Part shown: positions 14,890 through 23,157 of the stretch, in pieces
Layout: every line of letters begins with the position of its first letter
Position numbering within the stretch: the first letter of the stretch is position 1
NCBI GenBank assembly: GCA_020637805.1
Contig: JACKJU010000005.1
Coordinates: 186,001-250,000 of the forward strand
Direction: 5' to 3'
Source: Nitratireductor sp.
GTDB lineage: Bacteria > Pseudomonadota > Alphaproteobacteria > Rhizobiales > Rhizobiaceae
DNA length: 64,000 nucleotides
Program-made: the position numbers and the translations under genes
Notes under the pieces: model-generated
The model's database searches: none
The model's input: the letters and a program-made list of their open reading frames with translations, nothing else
What the model was told of the DNA's origin: nothing

Positions 14890-15648
14890 GTGCAGAACTC
14901 GCAAGTCATTTCCGATGCACAGTCAGAAGGTGAAGCCGAAGGCGCGCGCGTGCTCGTTCTGGGCATAGGCAACCTGCTCTGGGCCGACGAGGGTTTCGGT
15001 GTGCGGACAGTCGAGGAACTGCACCGGTGCTATCGATTCCCGGCCAATGTCCGCCTCATGGATGGCGGGACGCAAGGCATCTACCTGGTACAGCACATTC
15101 GCGAAACCGACATTCTCGTTGTCTTCGATGCCGTCGACTACGGCCTTGAGCCGGGCACGATGAAACTGGTTGAAGGCGACGAGGTGCCAAGGTTCCTTGG
15201 CGCCAAGAAGGTCTCGCTGCATCAGACAGGCTTCCAGGAAGTCCTCGCAATGGCCGAGATGATGGGCGACTACCCCAAGCATCTCCTGCTGATTGGCGTC
15301 CAGCCGGTGGAACTGGAGGACTATGGCGGCAGCCTTCGCCCGCAGGTGAAGGACAAGATCGAGCCAGCGATCAAGGCCTCGCTCGATTTTCTCTCCGCAC
15401 ACGGCATTCATGCCGAACGCAGGGGCACCCCATTGCCGGATGAACTCACCGTTGGCTGCTCGACGATGTTGCTGAGCCGCTATGAAAATGAACGGCCAGA
15501 CGAAACAGAGGCGTTTCGGAAGGGCGACAGCCGTGTGCTTGCGGCTGGCGGATGGGCCGGCCCCAAGGACTTCGATGCGGAGATGGAGCAGTTGCTTGAC
15601 CAGGAGGGCACGCGCCGGCTGACCGGACGTCCCGGAGGCCGCAGCTGA
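14890..15648 (+). CDS. hupD: Hydrogenase maturation protease
   Basis: 252 residues, longer than the usual ~200 because of a C-terminal extension. HupD senses nickel in HupL and cuts off its C-terminal tail. The fold start VLVLGIGNLLWADEGFG and the nickel-probing residues Glu34, Asp80 and His111 match the HybD-type family. The GTG at 14890 is chosen because GGAGGAGGGA lies directly upstream; an in-frame ATG at 14704 would start before the sigma-54 promoter. The stop overlaps hupF (TGATG). Confidence 0.93.
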   Translation: MQNSQVISDAQSEGEAEGARVLVLGIGNLLWADEGFGVRTVEELHRCYRFPANVRLMDGGTQGIYLVQHIRETDILVVFDAVDYGLEPGTMKLVEGDEVPRFLGAKKVSLHQTGFQEVLAMAEMMGDYPKHLLLIGVQPVELEDYGGSLRPQVKDKIEPAIKASLDFLSAHGIHAERRGTPLPDELTVGCSTMLLSRYENERPDETEAFRKGDSRVLAAGGWAGPKDFDAEMEQLLDQEGTRRLTGRPGGRS

Positions 15649-16001
15649 TGTGCATCGGCATTCCCATGCAGGTGGTCGAGACCGGTTTCGGCCAAGCGGT
15701 GTGCCGCAATGGCGATGCAATGGAGACCATCGATACCGTGCTTGTGCAGCCGGTTGTGCCGGGCGACTGGCTGATGGTCTTCCTGGGAGCTGCCAGGGAA
15801 AAGATTTCCGCGGAGTACGCGCAACAATGCCGCGATGCACTCAGGGCGCTGGACATGGCGATGAAGGGCGAAACGGGATTCGAACACCTGTTCGCCGACC
15901 TCATAGACAGGGAGCCGGAGCTTCCGGACTTCCTGAAACCCAAGGCGGCTGACGCGGAAAGCGTGGCCGGGGAACAAGCAACACCGGAGGAAAAACACTG
16001 A
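15648..16001 (+). CDS. hupF: HupF, HypC-like hydrogenase chaperone
   Basis: 117 residues. The N-terminal MCIGIPMQV with Cys2 is the HypC/HupF signature for binding the large-subunit precursor. Compared with HypC (84 aa, 20649-20903) it has a C-terminal acidic extension typical of HupF, thought to protect HupL during assembly, especially in oxygen. Start and stop both overlap neighbours (hupD, hupG). Confidence 0.9.
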   Translation: MCIGIPMQVVETGFGQAVCRNGDAMETIDTVLVQPVVPGDWLMVFLGAAREKISAEYAQQCRDALRALDMAMKGETGFEHLFADLIDREPELPDFLKPKAADAESVAGEQATPEEKH

Positions 16002-16426
16002 TGTATTCGCAACTCCTGAAATCGGTAATCGACCGGCATGGCTATCGCACGGTCTCGGAGGCCGACTTGGACGAGGTGACCGCAGACCTCGATTTTTCGG
16101 TTCTGCTTTTTGCGGGTGACGCCGACAGGCTGGGAGAGAGCGATGATGTCGCCATTATTCTCCCGGAACTCGAGAAGCTTTTCGAACACGTGTTCACGCC
16201 GCTGGTCGTGGAGCGGGCAAGCGAGCGCAAGCTGCAGCAGCGCTACCGCTTCAACGCCTTTCCGTCGCTGGTCTTTCTGCGGCGCGGCGAATACCTGGGC
16301 ACGATCCAGCGAGTGCTGGACTGGGGTGACTACGTTACGGAAATCTCGAAAATCCTGACAAGCGAACCAACACCGCCACCCGCGTTCGAATTGCCGAAAT
16401 GCGTTCAGCAACACCTGCCGAACTGA
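16001..16426 (+). CDS. hupG: HupG, HyaE-like hydrogenase assembly protein
   Basis: 141 residues of the thioredoxin-like HyaE/HupG family. The fold is recognisable (DLDFSVLLFAGDADRLGESDDVA, FNAFPSLVFLRRGEYLG) but no CxxC redox site is present, as usual for this family. It acts as a chaperone for the Tat-bearing small subunit. The start overlaps the hupF stop. A 58-bp gap with a purine-rich ribosome site leads to hupH. Confidence 0.88.
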   Translation: MYSQLLKSVIDRHGYRTVSEADLDEVTADLDFSVLLFAGDADRLGESDDVAIILPELEKLFEHVFTPLVVERASERKLQQRYRFNAFPSLVFLRRGEYLGTIQRVLDWGDYVTEISKILTSEPTPPPAFELPKCVQQHLPN

Positions 16427-16484
16427 CCTGCGGCAGCTCGATCAAGCCAATTCCGGCAACAGACAGAAGAGATGAACTGAGACC

Positions 16485-17363
16485 ATGGTAGACCTTCCAA
16501 ACCTCCCGCCAATTCCAGGCATGATCGGTCCGGGAAGCCAGCCGGCCGAAGAAGATGGCGGCACGCTCGAATACATGGAAATGCCCAAGGACATGATGAT
16601 CTTCGCGGCACCGGAACTCCCGGAGCCCGAAGAAACGTCCGGCCTCGACGAAGCGCTTGCCGTGGGCTGGAGGATTGCCGGCCTGTTGCAGGACTACCGC
16701 TATGACGGGGCAGGCAACATCGTCGACCTGATGCACCTCGATCCCCACAACCTGGAATTCATCAACCAGCTTCTCGGCGAAGGAGAGGTTTCGGTGATCG
16801 GCGGTGAGAACATGCAGGCGCAGGAATCGGTGATGGCCGGAGTCTGGCGCGTGCGCACTACGGCGAGCGACGGATCGGTCGTGTCCGATTCCGTCGAGGT
16901 CGCGACCTTTCCGTCAGCCATCAAGGCGCTGGCTTTTGCCGGAGCAAGGGAAGAGGTCGCCATGCCGGAAGAATTCGGCGACAACATCTTCAACGCTCCC
17001 GCGCTGATCCCCGAGATCAACGAGAACATTCCCAAGGCGGGGCCGGGCAAGGCGCCTTATGTCATCAACCTTTCGCTGTTGCCGCACACCGAAGAGGACC
17101 TTGTTCTGCTCGACGGCCTGATGGGCCGGAGCGGGATTACCATTCTGTCTCGCGGTTACGGCAATTGCCGTATCATCGCGACTTCGACGCGCAATTGCTG
17201 GTGGGTCCAGTTCTACAACTCGCAGGACTCGCTGATACTCAACACGGTCGAAATCACGACCATGCCGGAAGTGGCCTGCGCATCGATCGAGGATATTGAG
17301 GATTCGGCGGAAAGACTGATCGAGATCATGGAAATCTACCGCCAGGAGCCCAAAGGTGAATGA
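16485..17363 (+). CDS. hupH: HupH, HyaF-like hydrogenase expression/assembly protein
   Basis: 292 residues, HupH/HyaF family. An N-terminal Pro-rich segment (LPNLPPIPGMIGPGSQ) is followed by two repeats typical of the family; the second carries the conserved GYGNCRIIATSTRNCWWVQF stretch. It is needed for small-subunit maturation. Its last 8 bases overlap hupI. Confidence 0.92.
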   Translation: MVDLPNLPPIPGMIGPGSQPAEEDGGTLEYMEMPKDMMIFAAPELPEPEETSGLDEALAVGWRIAGLLQDYRYDGAGNIVDLMHLDPHNLEFINQLLGEGEVSVIGGENMQAQESVMAGVWRVRTTASDGSVVSDSVEVATFPSAIKALAFAGAREEVAMPEEFGDNIFNAPALIPEINENIPKAGPGKAPYVINLSLLPHTEEDLVLLDGLMGRSGITILSRGYGNCRIIATSTRNCWWVQFYNSQDSLILNTVEITTMPEVACASIEDIEDSAERLIEIMEIYRQEPKGE

Positions 17364-17577
17364 TCATTTCTTTGCCGGAACCTATGGCGGTGACAATTCC
17401 AAGATAGGTCCGGAAACGAAACTGGAATGCAAAATCTGCTGGCATGTCTATGACCCTGCCCAGGGCGATGACTACTGGCAGATCCCGGCAGGGACGCCGT
17501 TTGCCGAGCTTCCGGACCATTGGAGTTGCCCCAATTGCGACGGCAACAAGAAGGATTTCATGGTGCTGGACGACTGA
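17356..17577 (+). CDS. hupI: HupI, rubredoxin
   Basis: 73 residues. The iron site is C25-KI-C28 and C58-PN-C61, with the rubredoxin patterns YDPAQGD, GTPFAELP and WSCPNC. Hydrogenase-linked rubredoxins are required for HupS Fe-S assembly under oxygen, in line with the oxygen-tolerant HupS here. It starts inside the hupH end and its stop overlaps hupJ (TGATG). Confidence 0.95.
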   Translation: MNDHFFAGTYGGDNSKIGPETKLECKICWHVYDPAQGDDYWQIPAGTPFAELPDHWSCPNCDGNKKDFMVLDD

Positions 17578-18221
17578 TGACTGAAGTGCTTGGAGAGTTT
17601 GACCGCAAGATCGAAGCCTGTTTCGCGCACATCGCGCAGACACGCATGGATGGAGTGCCAATCGTCAACGGGGCGCTCTCGGTCAAGGCCGTCGGCACAT
17701 GCGAATGGCAGGGCGGCATTCTCTCGGTTCTGATCACGCCCTGGTTCATGAACATCATCTACCAGGAAGACGAAGAGGGGGACGGGGCCACTGATGTCCG
17801 GGCAGGAACGAAACGCAACATTGCCCTTCCGGCCGGGCGTTTCGAGTTCATTCGCGGCCATGAGGATGCAGTGGGTTCCTACTGGATGTGCTCGCTCTTT
17901 TCTCCCGTTTTCGAGTTTGCCAACATGGAAACCGCAGAGGCCGCTGCGGCTGCCGCGATGGACGAAATCCTTGGTGGCGAGATCGAAGGCGAGGAAGACG
18001 AGATTGCCATGAGCCGCATGTGGCGAGGCGAAATCCCGGACGTTCCGCCTGCCGCCGACCCGGCCGGTGAATCCGAAGTGACCGCCGGGCAGCAAGACGC
18101 CAGTGATGAAGAACCGGCGGATGAGCCCCGCCAACCAAAAGGCATGAGCCGCCGCCAGTTGCTTGCCAAGTTCCGTCCCTCGCTCGAGAATGGGACAAAG
18201 GAAGGGACCAGCGCAAAATGA
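17577..18221 (+). CDS. hupJ: HupJ, HybE-family hydrogenase assembly chaperone
   Basis: 214 residues. The N-terminal 140 residues match the HybE/HupJ fold (DGVPIVNGALSV, LITPWFMNII, RFEFIRGHEDAVGSYWMCSL). An acidic linker rich in Glu/Ala follows, ending in SRRQLLAKFRP. The start at 17577 overlaps the hupI stop; its stop overlaps hupK (ATGA). Confidence 0.88.
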   Translation: MTEVLGEFDRKIEACFAHIAQTRMDGVPIVNGALSVKAVGTCEWQGGILSVLITPWFMNIIYQEDEEGDGATDVRAGTKRNIALPAGRFEFIRGHEDAVGSYWMCSLFSPVFEFANMETAEAAAAAAMDEILGGEIEGEEDEIAMSRMWRGEIPDVPPAADPAGESEVTAGQQDASDEEPADEPRQPKGMSRRQLLAKFRPSLENGTKEGTSAK

Positions 18222-19369
18222 ACCCCGAAGGACGCGTCATAGTTGACATGCGCGATGCCGCCGCGCCGAGCGTTCGGTTCGAGCGGCCTGGCGATGTTGT
18301 GCGCGTTCTGAAGGGAAAGACACGGGATGAGGCGATCAGGATCATCCCGATGATATATTCGATCTGCGGCCTGGCCCAGGTTCATGCAGCGTCATGTGCA
18401 TTGGATGCGGCATTGGGAAACCGGGTCGAACTGCGCACGGATCTCGCGCGTCAGGCCCTTGTCGGCATGGAAAGCCTGCGCGAACAACTTCTGCGCATCA
18501 TGCTGGACTGGCCGGGTTTTTCCGGTGAGACGCCAAGAGCACATGACGCGGCGCCGGTGATGCAGTTCACTTCGCGGCTCAAGGCCGCGCTGTTTGACGG
18601 GGATCCGTTTGCCGCCGATGCCGCGCCACTGGAAGACACGAGGGCAGCGCTCGAAGTGATTGATCAGGCCGAAGCCCTGCTGGTTGATCTGGTTTTTGGT
18701 CAGGATGCCGAAAGCTGGCTTTCGCTCCGTGGCCGTGACGGATTGATGGATTGGGCGCAGCGCTGCAACACGGTTGCCGGGACATTCATCGGTGGCCTCA
18801 TCCTCGCAGGCGAGGCCGACCTTGCGGAGGTTGTGCCGCTGGCAGATATCAATGCGGTCTGGATGACCGGCAATGACCGGTTTGCCGGTTTGGACCAGGC
18901 ACTTGCTTCCCTGGCTGAAGGAAAGACGGCTGGCGTCGCGGAGACGACGCTCTATTCGCGTCTCCGGCAGAACCCCTTGCTTCAAAGCATGGGTGGGAAC
19001 GGCTTGCTCGTCAGGCATCTGGCACGGCTTGTCGAACTGGCACAATTGCCTGAGCGCATGCGCAATCTTGTTGCGGGAACTGGCGCAGCCAGCGAAGCAG
19101 GCCGTGAGGAACACGATGGTGTCAGCCGCGGGTGGAGCCGCATCGAGGCGGCCCGGGGCACACTTGTTCACGCGGTCTCCCTGCGTGACGGAAGGATCGA
19201 GAGCTATTCGATCTTGCCGCCGACCCTTTGGAACTTCCATAGTGAAGGTGTGGCCAGGCTTTGCCTTTCGCGGATTGGCCGGACCGCACCCGAAAGGACC
19301 GAGCGGCTTTCAAGGCTTGTCGTCAACGCCGTTGACCCCTGCGTGGGCTATGAATTGAGGGTCGCCTGA
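18218..19369 (+). CDS. hupK: HupK, large-subunit-like hydrogenase assembly scaffold
   Basis: 383 residues, divergent relative of the hydrogenase large subunit. It keeps VVRVLKGKTRDEAIRIIP and YSICGLAQVHAAS at the first Cys motif and VNAVDPCVGYELRVA at the end, but has lost the paired CxxC ligands. HupK is proposed to act as a scaffold for NiFe cofactor assembly. Its stop overlaps the hypA start. Confidence 0.88.
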   Translation: MNPEGRVIVDMRDAAAPSVRFERPGDVVRVLKGKTRDEAIRIIPMIYSICGLAQVHAASCALDAALGNRVELRTDLARQALVGMESLREQLLRIMLDWPGFSGETPRAHDAAPVMQFTSRLKAALFDGDPFAADAAPLEDTRAALEVIDQAEALLVDLVFGQDAESWLSLRGRDGLMDWAQRCNTVAGTFIGGLILAGEADLAEVVPLADINAVWMTGNDRFAGLDQALASLAEGKTAGVAETTLYSRLRQNPLLQSMGGNGLLVRHLARLVELAQLPERMRNLVAGTGAASEAGREEHDGVSRGWSRIEAARGTLVHAVSLRDGRIESYSILPPTLWNFHSEGVARLCLSRIGRTAPERTERLSRLVVNAVDPCVGYELRVA

Positions 19370-19710
19370 TGCACGAAATGGCCATCTGCGAATCCATCCG
19401 GTCGGCACTTGAGGAGCAGGCACAGGTGCAGGACTTCTCGACAGTGGATGTCGTGCGTCTGGAAATCGGACCGCTGTCCGGTGTCGAAATCGAGGCGTTG
19501 AAATTCGGGTTTGACGTGGTGATGCGCGGCTCGCTGGCCGAAAAGGCAAGGCTCGAGATAATCGAAACAGAGGCGAAGGCATGGTGCATGATGTGCGCCG
19601 AGACGGTGCCCATTGCCCAGCGTTTCGACCCGTGCCCGAAATGCAATTCCCATCAGTTGCAGGTTACCGCCGGCGACGAGATGCGGATCAAGGAACTGGA
19701 GGTGAACTGA
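19369..19710 (+). CDS. hypA: HypA, hydrogenase nickel-insertion protein
   Basis: 113 residues. The N-terminal MHEMAI gives the nickel ligand His2. The zinc site is C73-MM-C76 and C89-PK-C92. It delivers nickel to HupL with HypB, whose start overlaps its stop (TGATG). Confidence 0.95.
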   Translation: MHEMAICESIRSALEEQAQVQDFSTVDVVRLEIGPLSGVEIEALKFGFDVVMRGSLAEKARLEIIETEAKAWCMMCAETVPIAQRFDPCPKCNSHQLQVTAGDEMRIKELEVN

Positions 19711-20627
19711 TGTGCAGCGTTTGCGGATGCTCCGACGGAGAGACGAGGATCGAGGGTAAGGCCGTATCCCATTCCCACGACCACAAGCATGAACACGGGC
19801 ATGAGCATGGGCACGACCATCACCACGGTCACGGACATGATCACCACCACCATGATCACGGGGATCATCATCACCATGACGATGGCACCCACCATTATGG
19901 ACAGGGCGAGGCCGGCGTTGCCGTGGCCGGAATGAGCCAGAACCGTCTCGTGCAGATCGAGATGGACATCCTCGCCAAGAACAATGCCTATGCGAACGGA
20001 AACCGGGCGCATTTCGAGGATCATGGTATCCTGGCGCTCAATCTTGTATCCAGTCCGGGGTCAGGCAAGACGACGCTTCTGTGCAAGACGATCGAAATGC
20101 TCAAGGACAGGTTCCCGATTGCAGTGATCGAGGGAGATCAGCAGACGGCTGCCGATGCAGACCGCATCCGTGCGACGGGTGCACCCGCCATCCAGATCAA
20201 TACCGGAAAAGGGTGCCATCTCGACGGCCACATGGTGGGTCATGCGCTCGAAGACCTCGCGCCACAGGATGGCTCGGTACTGTTCATCGAGAACGTCGGC
20301 AATCTGGTTTGCCCGGCCGCGTTCGACCTGGGCGAATACGCCAAGGTTGCCGTTCTCTCGGTCACCGAGGGGGAAGACAAGCCGCTGAAGTATCCGGACA
20401 TGTTTGCCGCTGCGGGTCTGGTCATCTTCAACAAGACGGATCTGCTTCCGCACCTGGATTTCGACATGGATGCCGCCCTGGCCAATGCCCGCAAGATCAA
20501 TCCGGGGGTGAAAATCCTGAAGGTTTCCGCCCGGACCGGCGAGGGCATGGCGGCCTGGCTTGCGTGGATCGAGGCCGCACGTGCCATGCAGATCGCAGGT
20601 AATGAAAAGCTGGCTGAAAAGGCCTGA
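19710..20627 (+). CDS. hypB: HypB, GTPase for nickel insertion, His-rich
   Basis: 305 residues. It begins with the CxxCGC nickel motif (CSVCGC, residues 2-7). Residues 21-62 contain 24 histidines, a nickel-storage region as found in rhizobial HypB. The GTPase domain has SSPGSGKTT (114-122) and the family motifs EGDQQTAADADRI and NKTDLLPHLDF. The ATG at 19710 overlaps the hypA stop. The alternating cat/cac codons look like a DNA repeat but are coding. Confidence 0.96.
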   Translation: MCSVCGCSDGETRIEGKAVSHSHDHKHEHGHEHGHDHHHGHGHDHHHHDHGDHHHHDDGTHHYGQGEAGVAVAGMSQNRLVQIEMDILAKNNAYANGNRAHFEDHGILALNLVSSPGSGKTTLLCKTIEMLKDRFPIAVIEGDQQTAADADRIRATGAPAIQINTGKGCHLDGHMVGHALEDLAPQDGSVLFIENVGNLVCPAAFDLGEYAKVAVLSVTEGEDKPLKYPDMFAAAGLVIFNKTDLLPHLDFDMDAALANARKINPGVKILKVSARTGEGMAAWLAWIEAARAMQIAGNEKLAEKA

Positions 20628-20648
20628 ACGAGGACGAGGGAGGGAACC

Positions 20649-20903
20649 ATGTGTCTGGCGCTGCCTGCAAGGGTAATTGAACTGTGCGAAAACGACGAGG
20701 CCGTCGTAGCGCTGGAAGGCGTGAAGAAACGCATTTCGCTGGCGCTTGTGGAAGGCGTCGAGGCCGGTGACTACGTCCTGGTCCATGTGGGCTACGCGCT
20801 GCACAAGGTTTCGGAGGAAGAAGCCAGCCGCACGCTTGAGATGATGGCCGAAGCCGGCGTGCTTCAGGAGGAACTGGCCGAGATCGGGGAGAGTGCGGCA
20901 TGA
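20649..20903 (+). CDS. hypC: HypC, hydrogenase maturation chaperone
   Basis: 84 residues, beginning MCLALPARV with the essential Cys2. It shuttles the Fe(CN)2CO group from HypD to HupL. GAGGGAGGGAACC precedes the ATG; the stop overlaps hypD (ATGA). Confidence 0.95.
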   Translation: MCLALPARVIELCENDEAVVALEGVKKRISLALVEGVEAGDYVLVHVGYALHKVSEEEASRTLEMMAEAGVLQEELAEIGESAA

Positions 20904-22069
20904 AATACATTTCCGAATTCCGGGCACCGGATCTGGCCAAGGTCCTTGCAGAGAAGATCGCGCGTGAGGCCGATACCGGCCGCCAGTATCACCTGATGGA
21001 GTTCTGCGGCGGGCATACCCACGCCATTTTCCGCTATGGCGTTCAGGACCTGATGCCGGGAAACGTCGAATTCGTGCATGGCCCAGGCTGTCCCGTCTGC
21101 GTGCTGCCGGTGCGGCGCCTCGACGACGCGGTGGAGCTTGCCGAAAAGCACGACGTGATCCTGTGCACCTATGGCGACATGATGCGGGTTCCGGGCACCA
21201 AGCAACGCAGCCTTATCCGCGCAAAAGCTGACGGCGCCGATATTCGCATGGTCTATTCGACCATGGATGCCCTGAAGATCGCGCGTGAGAACCCTGACCG
21301 GCAGGTCGTCTTCTTTGCCATTGGCTTCGAAACCACGACGCCTCCGACCGCGGCTGCCATGCTGGCGGCGGAGAAGGAAGGCCTCTCCAATTTCTCCGTG
21401 TTCTGCAACCACGTGCTGACGCCGCCCGCGATGGAGCACATTCTGGGTTCACCGGATGCCGCAAGCGGGCAGGTTAAGATCGACGGCTTCCTGGGACCTT
21501 CGCACGTATCTTCGGTGATCGGCTCGCGGCCCTATGCGAAGTTTGCCGAAGAATGGAAGAAGCCGGTGGTGATCGCGGGCTTCGAGCCTCTCGACGTTAT
21601 GCAATCCAGCCTGATGCTGATACGCCAGATCAATGAGGGCGTGTCGAAGATCGAGAACGAATACACCCGTGTCGTGACGGACGAAGGCAACACGAAGGCG
21701 CAGGCGCTGGTGGGGCAGGTGCTTGAATTGCGCGAAACTTTCGAATGGCGCGGACTTGGCTCGGTTCCGGATTCGGCCATGCGCATTCGCGAGGATTTTG
21801 CGCACATGGATGCCGAGAAGCGTTTCGAGATATCGGCCAAGAATTCACGGGAAGTGAAATCCTGCGAGTGCCCGGCGATCCTTCGCGGCGTCAAGAAACC
21901 GACTGACTGCAAGCTGTTCGGCACTGTCTGTACCCCCGATAACCCGATGGGATCCTGCATGGTTTCATCTGAGGGGGCATGCGCTGCCTATTGGAGCTAT
22001 GGCCGCTTCCGCGAGGAAACAGCGGGCGGGAAGAAGGTGGCGCGAGTCAAAGCAGGAGAGGTGGCATGA
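20900..22069 (+). CDS. hypD: HypD, Fe(CN)2CO assembly protein
   Basis: 389 residues. Conserved family motifs are all present: MEFCGGHTHAIFRYG, HGPGCPVCVLP, GFETTTPPTAA and the C-terminal Fe-S/cysteine region (KSCECPAILRG, TDCKLFGTVCTPDNPMGSCM). It is the scaffold where iron receives CN and CO. Overlaps hypC and hypE. Confidence 0.96.
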   Translation: MKYISEFRAPDLAKVLAEKIAREADTGRQYHLMEFCGGHTHAIFRYGVQDLMPGNVEFVHGPGCPVCVLPVRRLDDAVELAEKHDVILCTYGDMMRVPGTKQRSLIRAKADGADIRMVYSTMDALKIARENPDRQVVFFAIGFETTTPPTAAAMLAAEKEGLSNFSVFCNHVLTPPAMEHILGSPDAASGQVKIDGFLGPSHVSSVIGSRPYAKFAEEWKKPVVIAGFEPLDVMQSSLMLIRQINEGVSKIENEYTRVVTDEGNTKAQALVGQVLELRETFEWRGLGSVPDSAMRIREDFAHMDAEKRFEISAKNSREVKSCECPAILRGVKKPTDCKLFGTVCTPDNPMGSCMVSSEGACAAYWSYGRFREETAGGKKVARVKAGEVA

Positions 22070-23118
22070 ACGCGATCGACACCTCTGTCGCAATACCGGC
22101 CAGAAAGAAGCTGACAGGCTCCGTCGATCTCACCCATGGCGGCGGGGGACGGGCAATGGCGGAACTGATTTCCAGCCTCTTTGCCCGCCATTTCTCGAAT
22201 GAGTTCCTGGACCAGGGCAATGACGGCGCGGTCATGCCGGCGGTCAATGGCCGACTGGTCATGGCGACCGATGGTCACGTGATCTCGCCGCTGTTCTTTC
22301 CCGGCGGTGATATCGGGTGTCTTTCGGTTCACGGAACCATCAACGATCTGGCCATGAACGGTGCGAAGCCACTGTATCTTACGGCGGGGTTCATTCTGGA
22401 GGAAGGATTTCCGCTGGCCGACCTGGAGCGCATCGTCGAGTCGATGGCGAATGCAGCGCGGGAGGCAGGGGTTCCGATCGTGACAGGCGACACCAAGGTC
22501 GTCGAGAAGGGCAAGGGCGACGGCGTATTCATCACGACGACGGGTCTCGGCGTGATCGCTGACGGCATCGATATCTCGGGAGCCAATGCGCGGCCGGGAG
22601 ACTGTATTCTGGTTTCTGGCACGATCGGCGACCACGGCGTCGCGATCCTCTCGAAACGGGAGAACCTGGAATTCGAAACCGAGATATGCTCGGACACTGC
22701 GGCCCTGCATGACATGGTGGCAGCGATGCTGGAGACAGCACCCGGGATTGCTGTCCTTCGCGACCCGACGCGTGGCGGTCTTTCGGCTACCCTCAACGAG
22801 ATTGCCCTCCAGTCCGGCGTGGGAATGGAACTGGACGAAGAGAAACTGCCGGTAAGCCCGGACGTTGCGGCGGCCTGCGAACTGCTTGGCCTCGACCCGC
22901 TTTATGTCGCCAACGAGGGCAAGTTGATCTGCATTTGCCGCGAGGCGGACGCGGAGAGGGTTCTTGCTGCCATGAAGGGGCACCGGCTTGGTGCAGATGC
23001 TGCAATCGTGGGCAGGGTAATCGAGGACGACCGGAACCTGGTCAGGATGCGAACCGGATTCGGCGGGCTGCGCGTTGTCGACTGGATCGCAGGAGAGCAA
23101 CTGCCACGCATCTGCTAG
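22066..23118 (+). CDS. hypE: HypE, thiocarbamoyl dehydratase for CN ligand synthesis
   Basis: 350 residues. The PurM-like fold shows LTHGGGGRAMAELI at the N-terminus and the C-terminal PRIC tail, whose last Cys receives the carbamoyl group from HypF and is dehydrated to thiocyanate. The start at 22066 overlaps the hypD stop; an upstream in-frame ATG at 21979 lies inside hypD. Confidence 0.96.
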   Translation: MNAIDTSVAIPARKKLTGSVDLTHGGGGRAMAELISSLFARHFSNEFLDQGNDGAVMPAVNGRLVMATDGHVISPLFFPGGDIGCLSVHGTINDLAMNGAKPLYLTAGFILEEGFPLADLERIVESMANAAREAGVPIVTGDTKVVEKGKGDGVFITTTGLGVIADGIDISGANARPGDCILVSGTIGDHGVAILSKRENLEFETEICSDTAALHDMVAAMLETAPGIAVLRDPTRGGLSATLNEIALQSGVGMELDEEKLPVSPDVAAACELLGLDPLYVANEGKLICICREADAERVLAAMKGHRLGADAAIVGRVIEDDRNLVRMRTGFGGLRVVDWIAGEQLPRIC

Positions 23119-23157
23119 AAAGTTGGCCGGGCAAGCGGCCAGGACGAGAGAAGAGAC

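Noticed and set aside
15648..16001. hupF as a duplicate hypC from assembly error
   Set aside because: The two proteins differ clearly in sequence and length, and hydrogenase clusters of this type normally carry both.
19770..19900. Tandem DNA repeat or CRISPR-like array
   Set aside because: The near-periodic CAT/CAC pattern encodes the HypB histidine region in frame and has no unit of fixed length.
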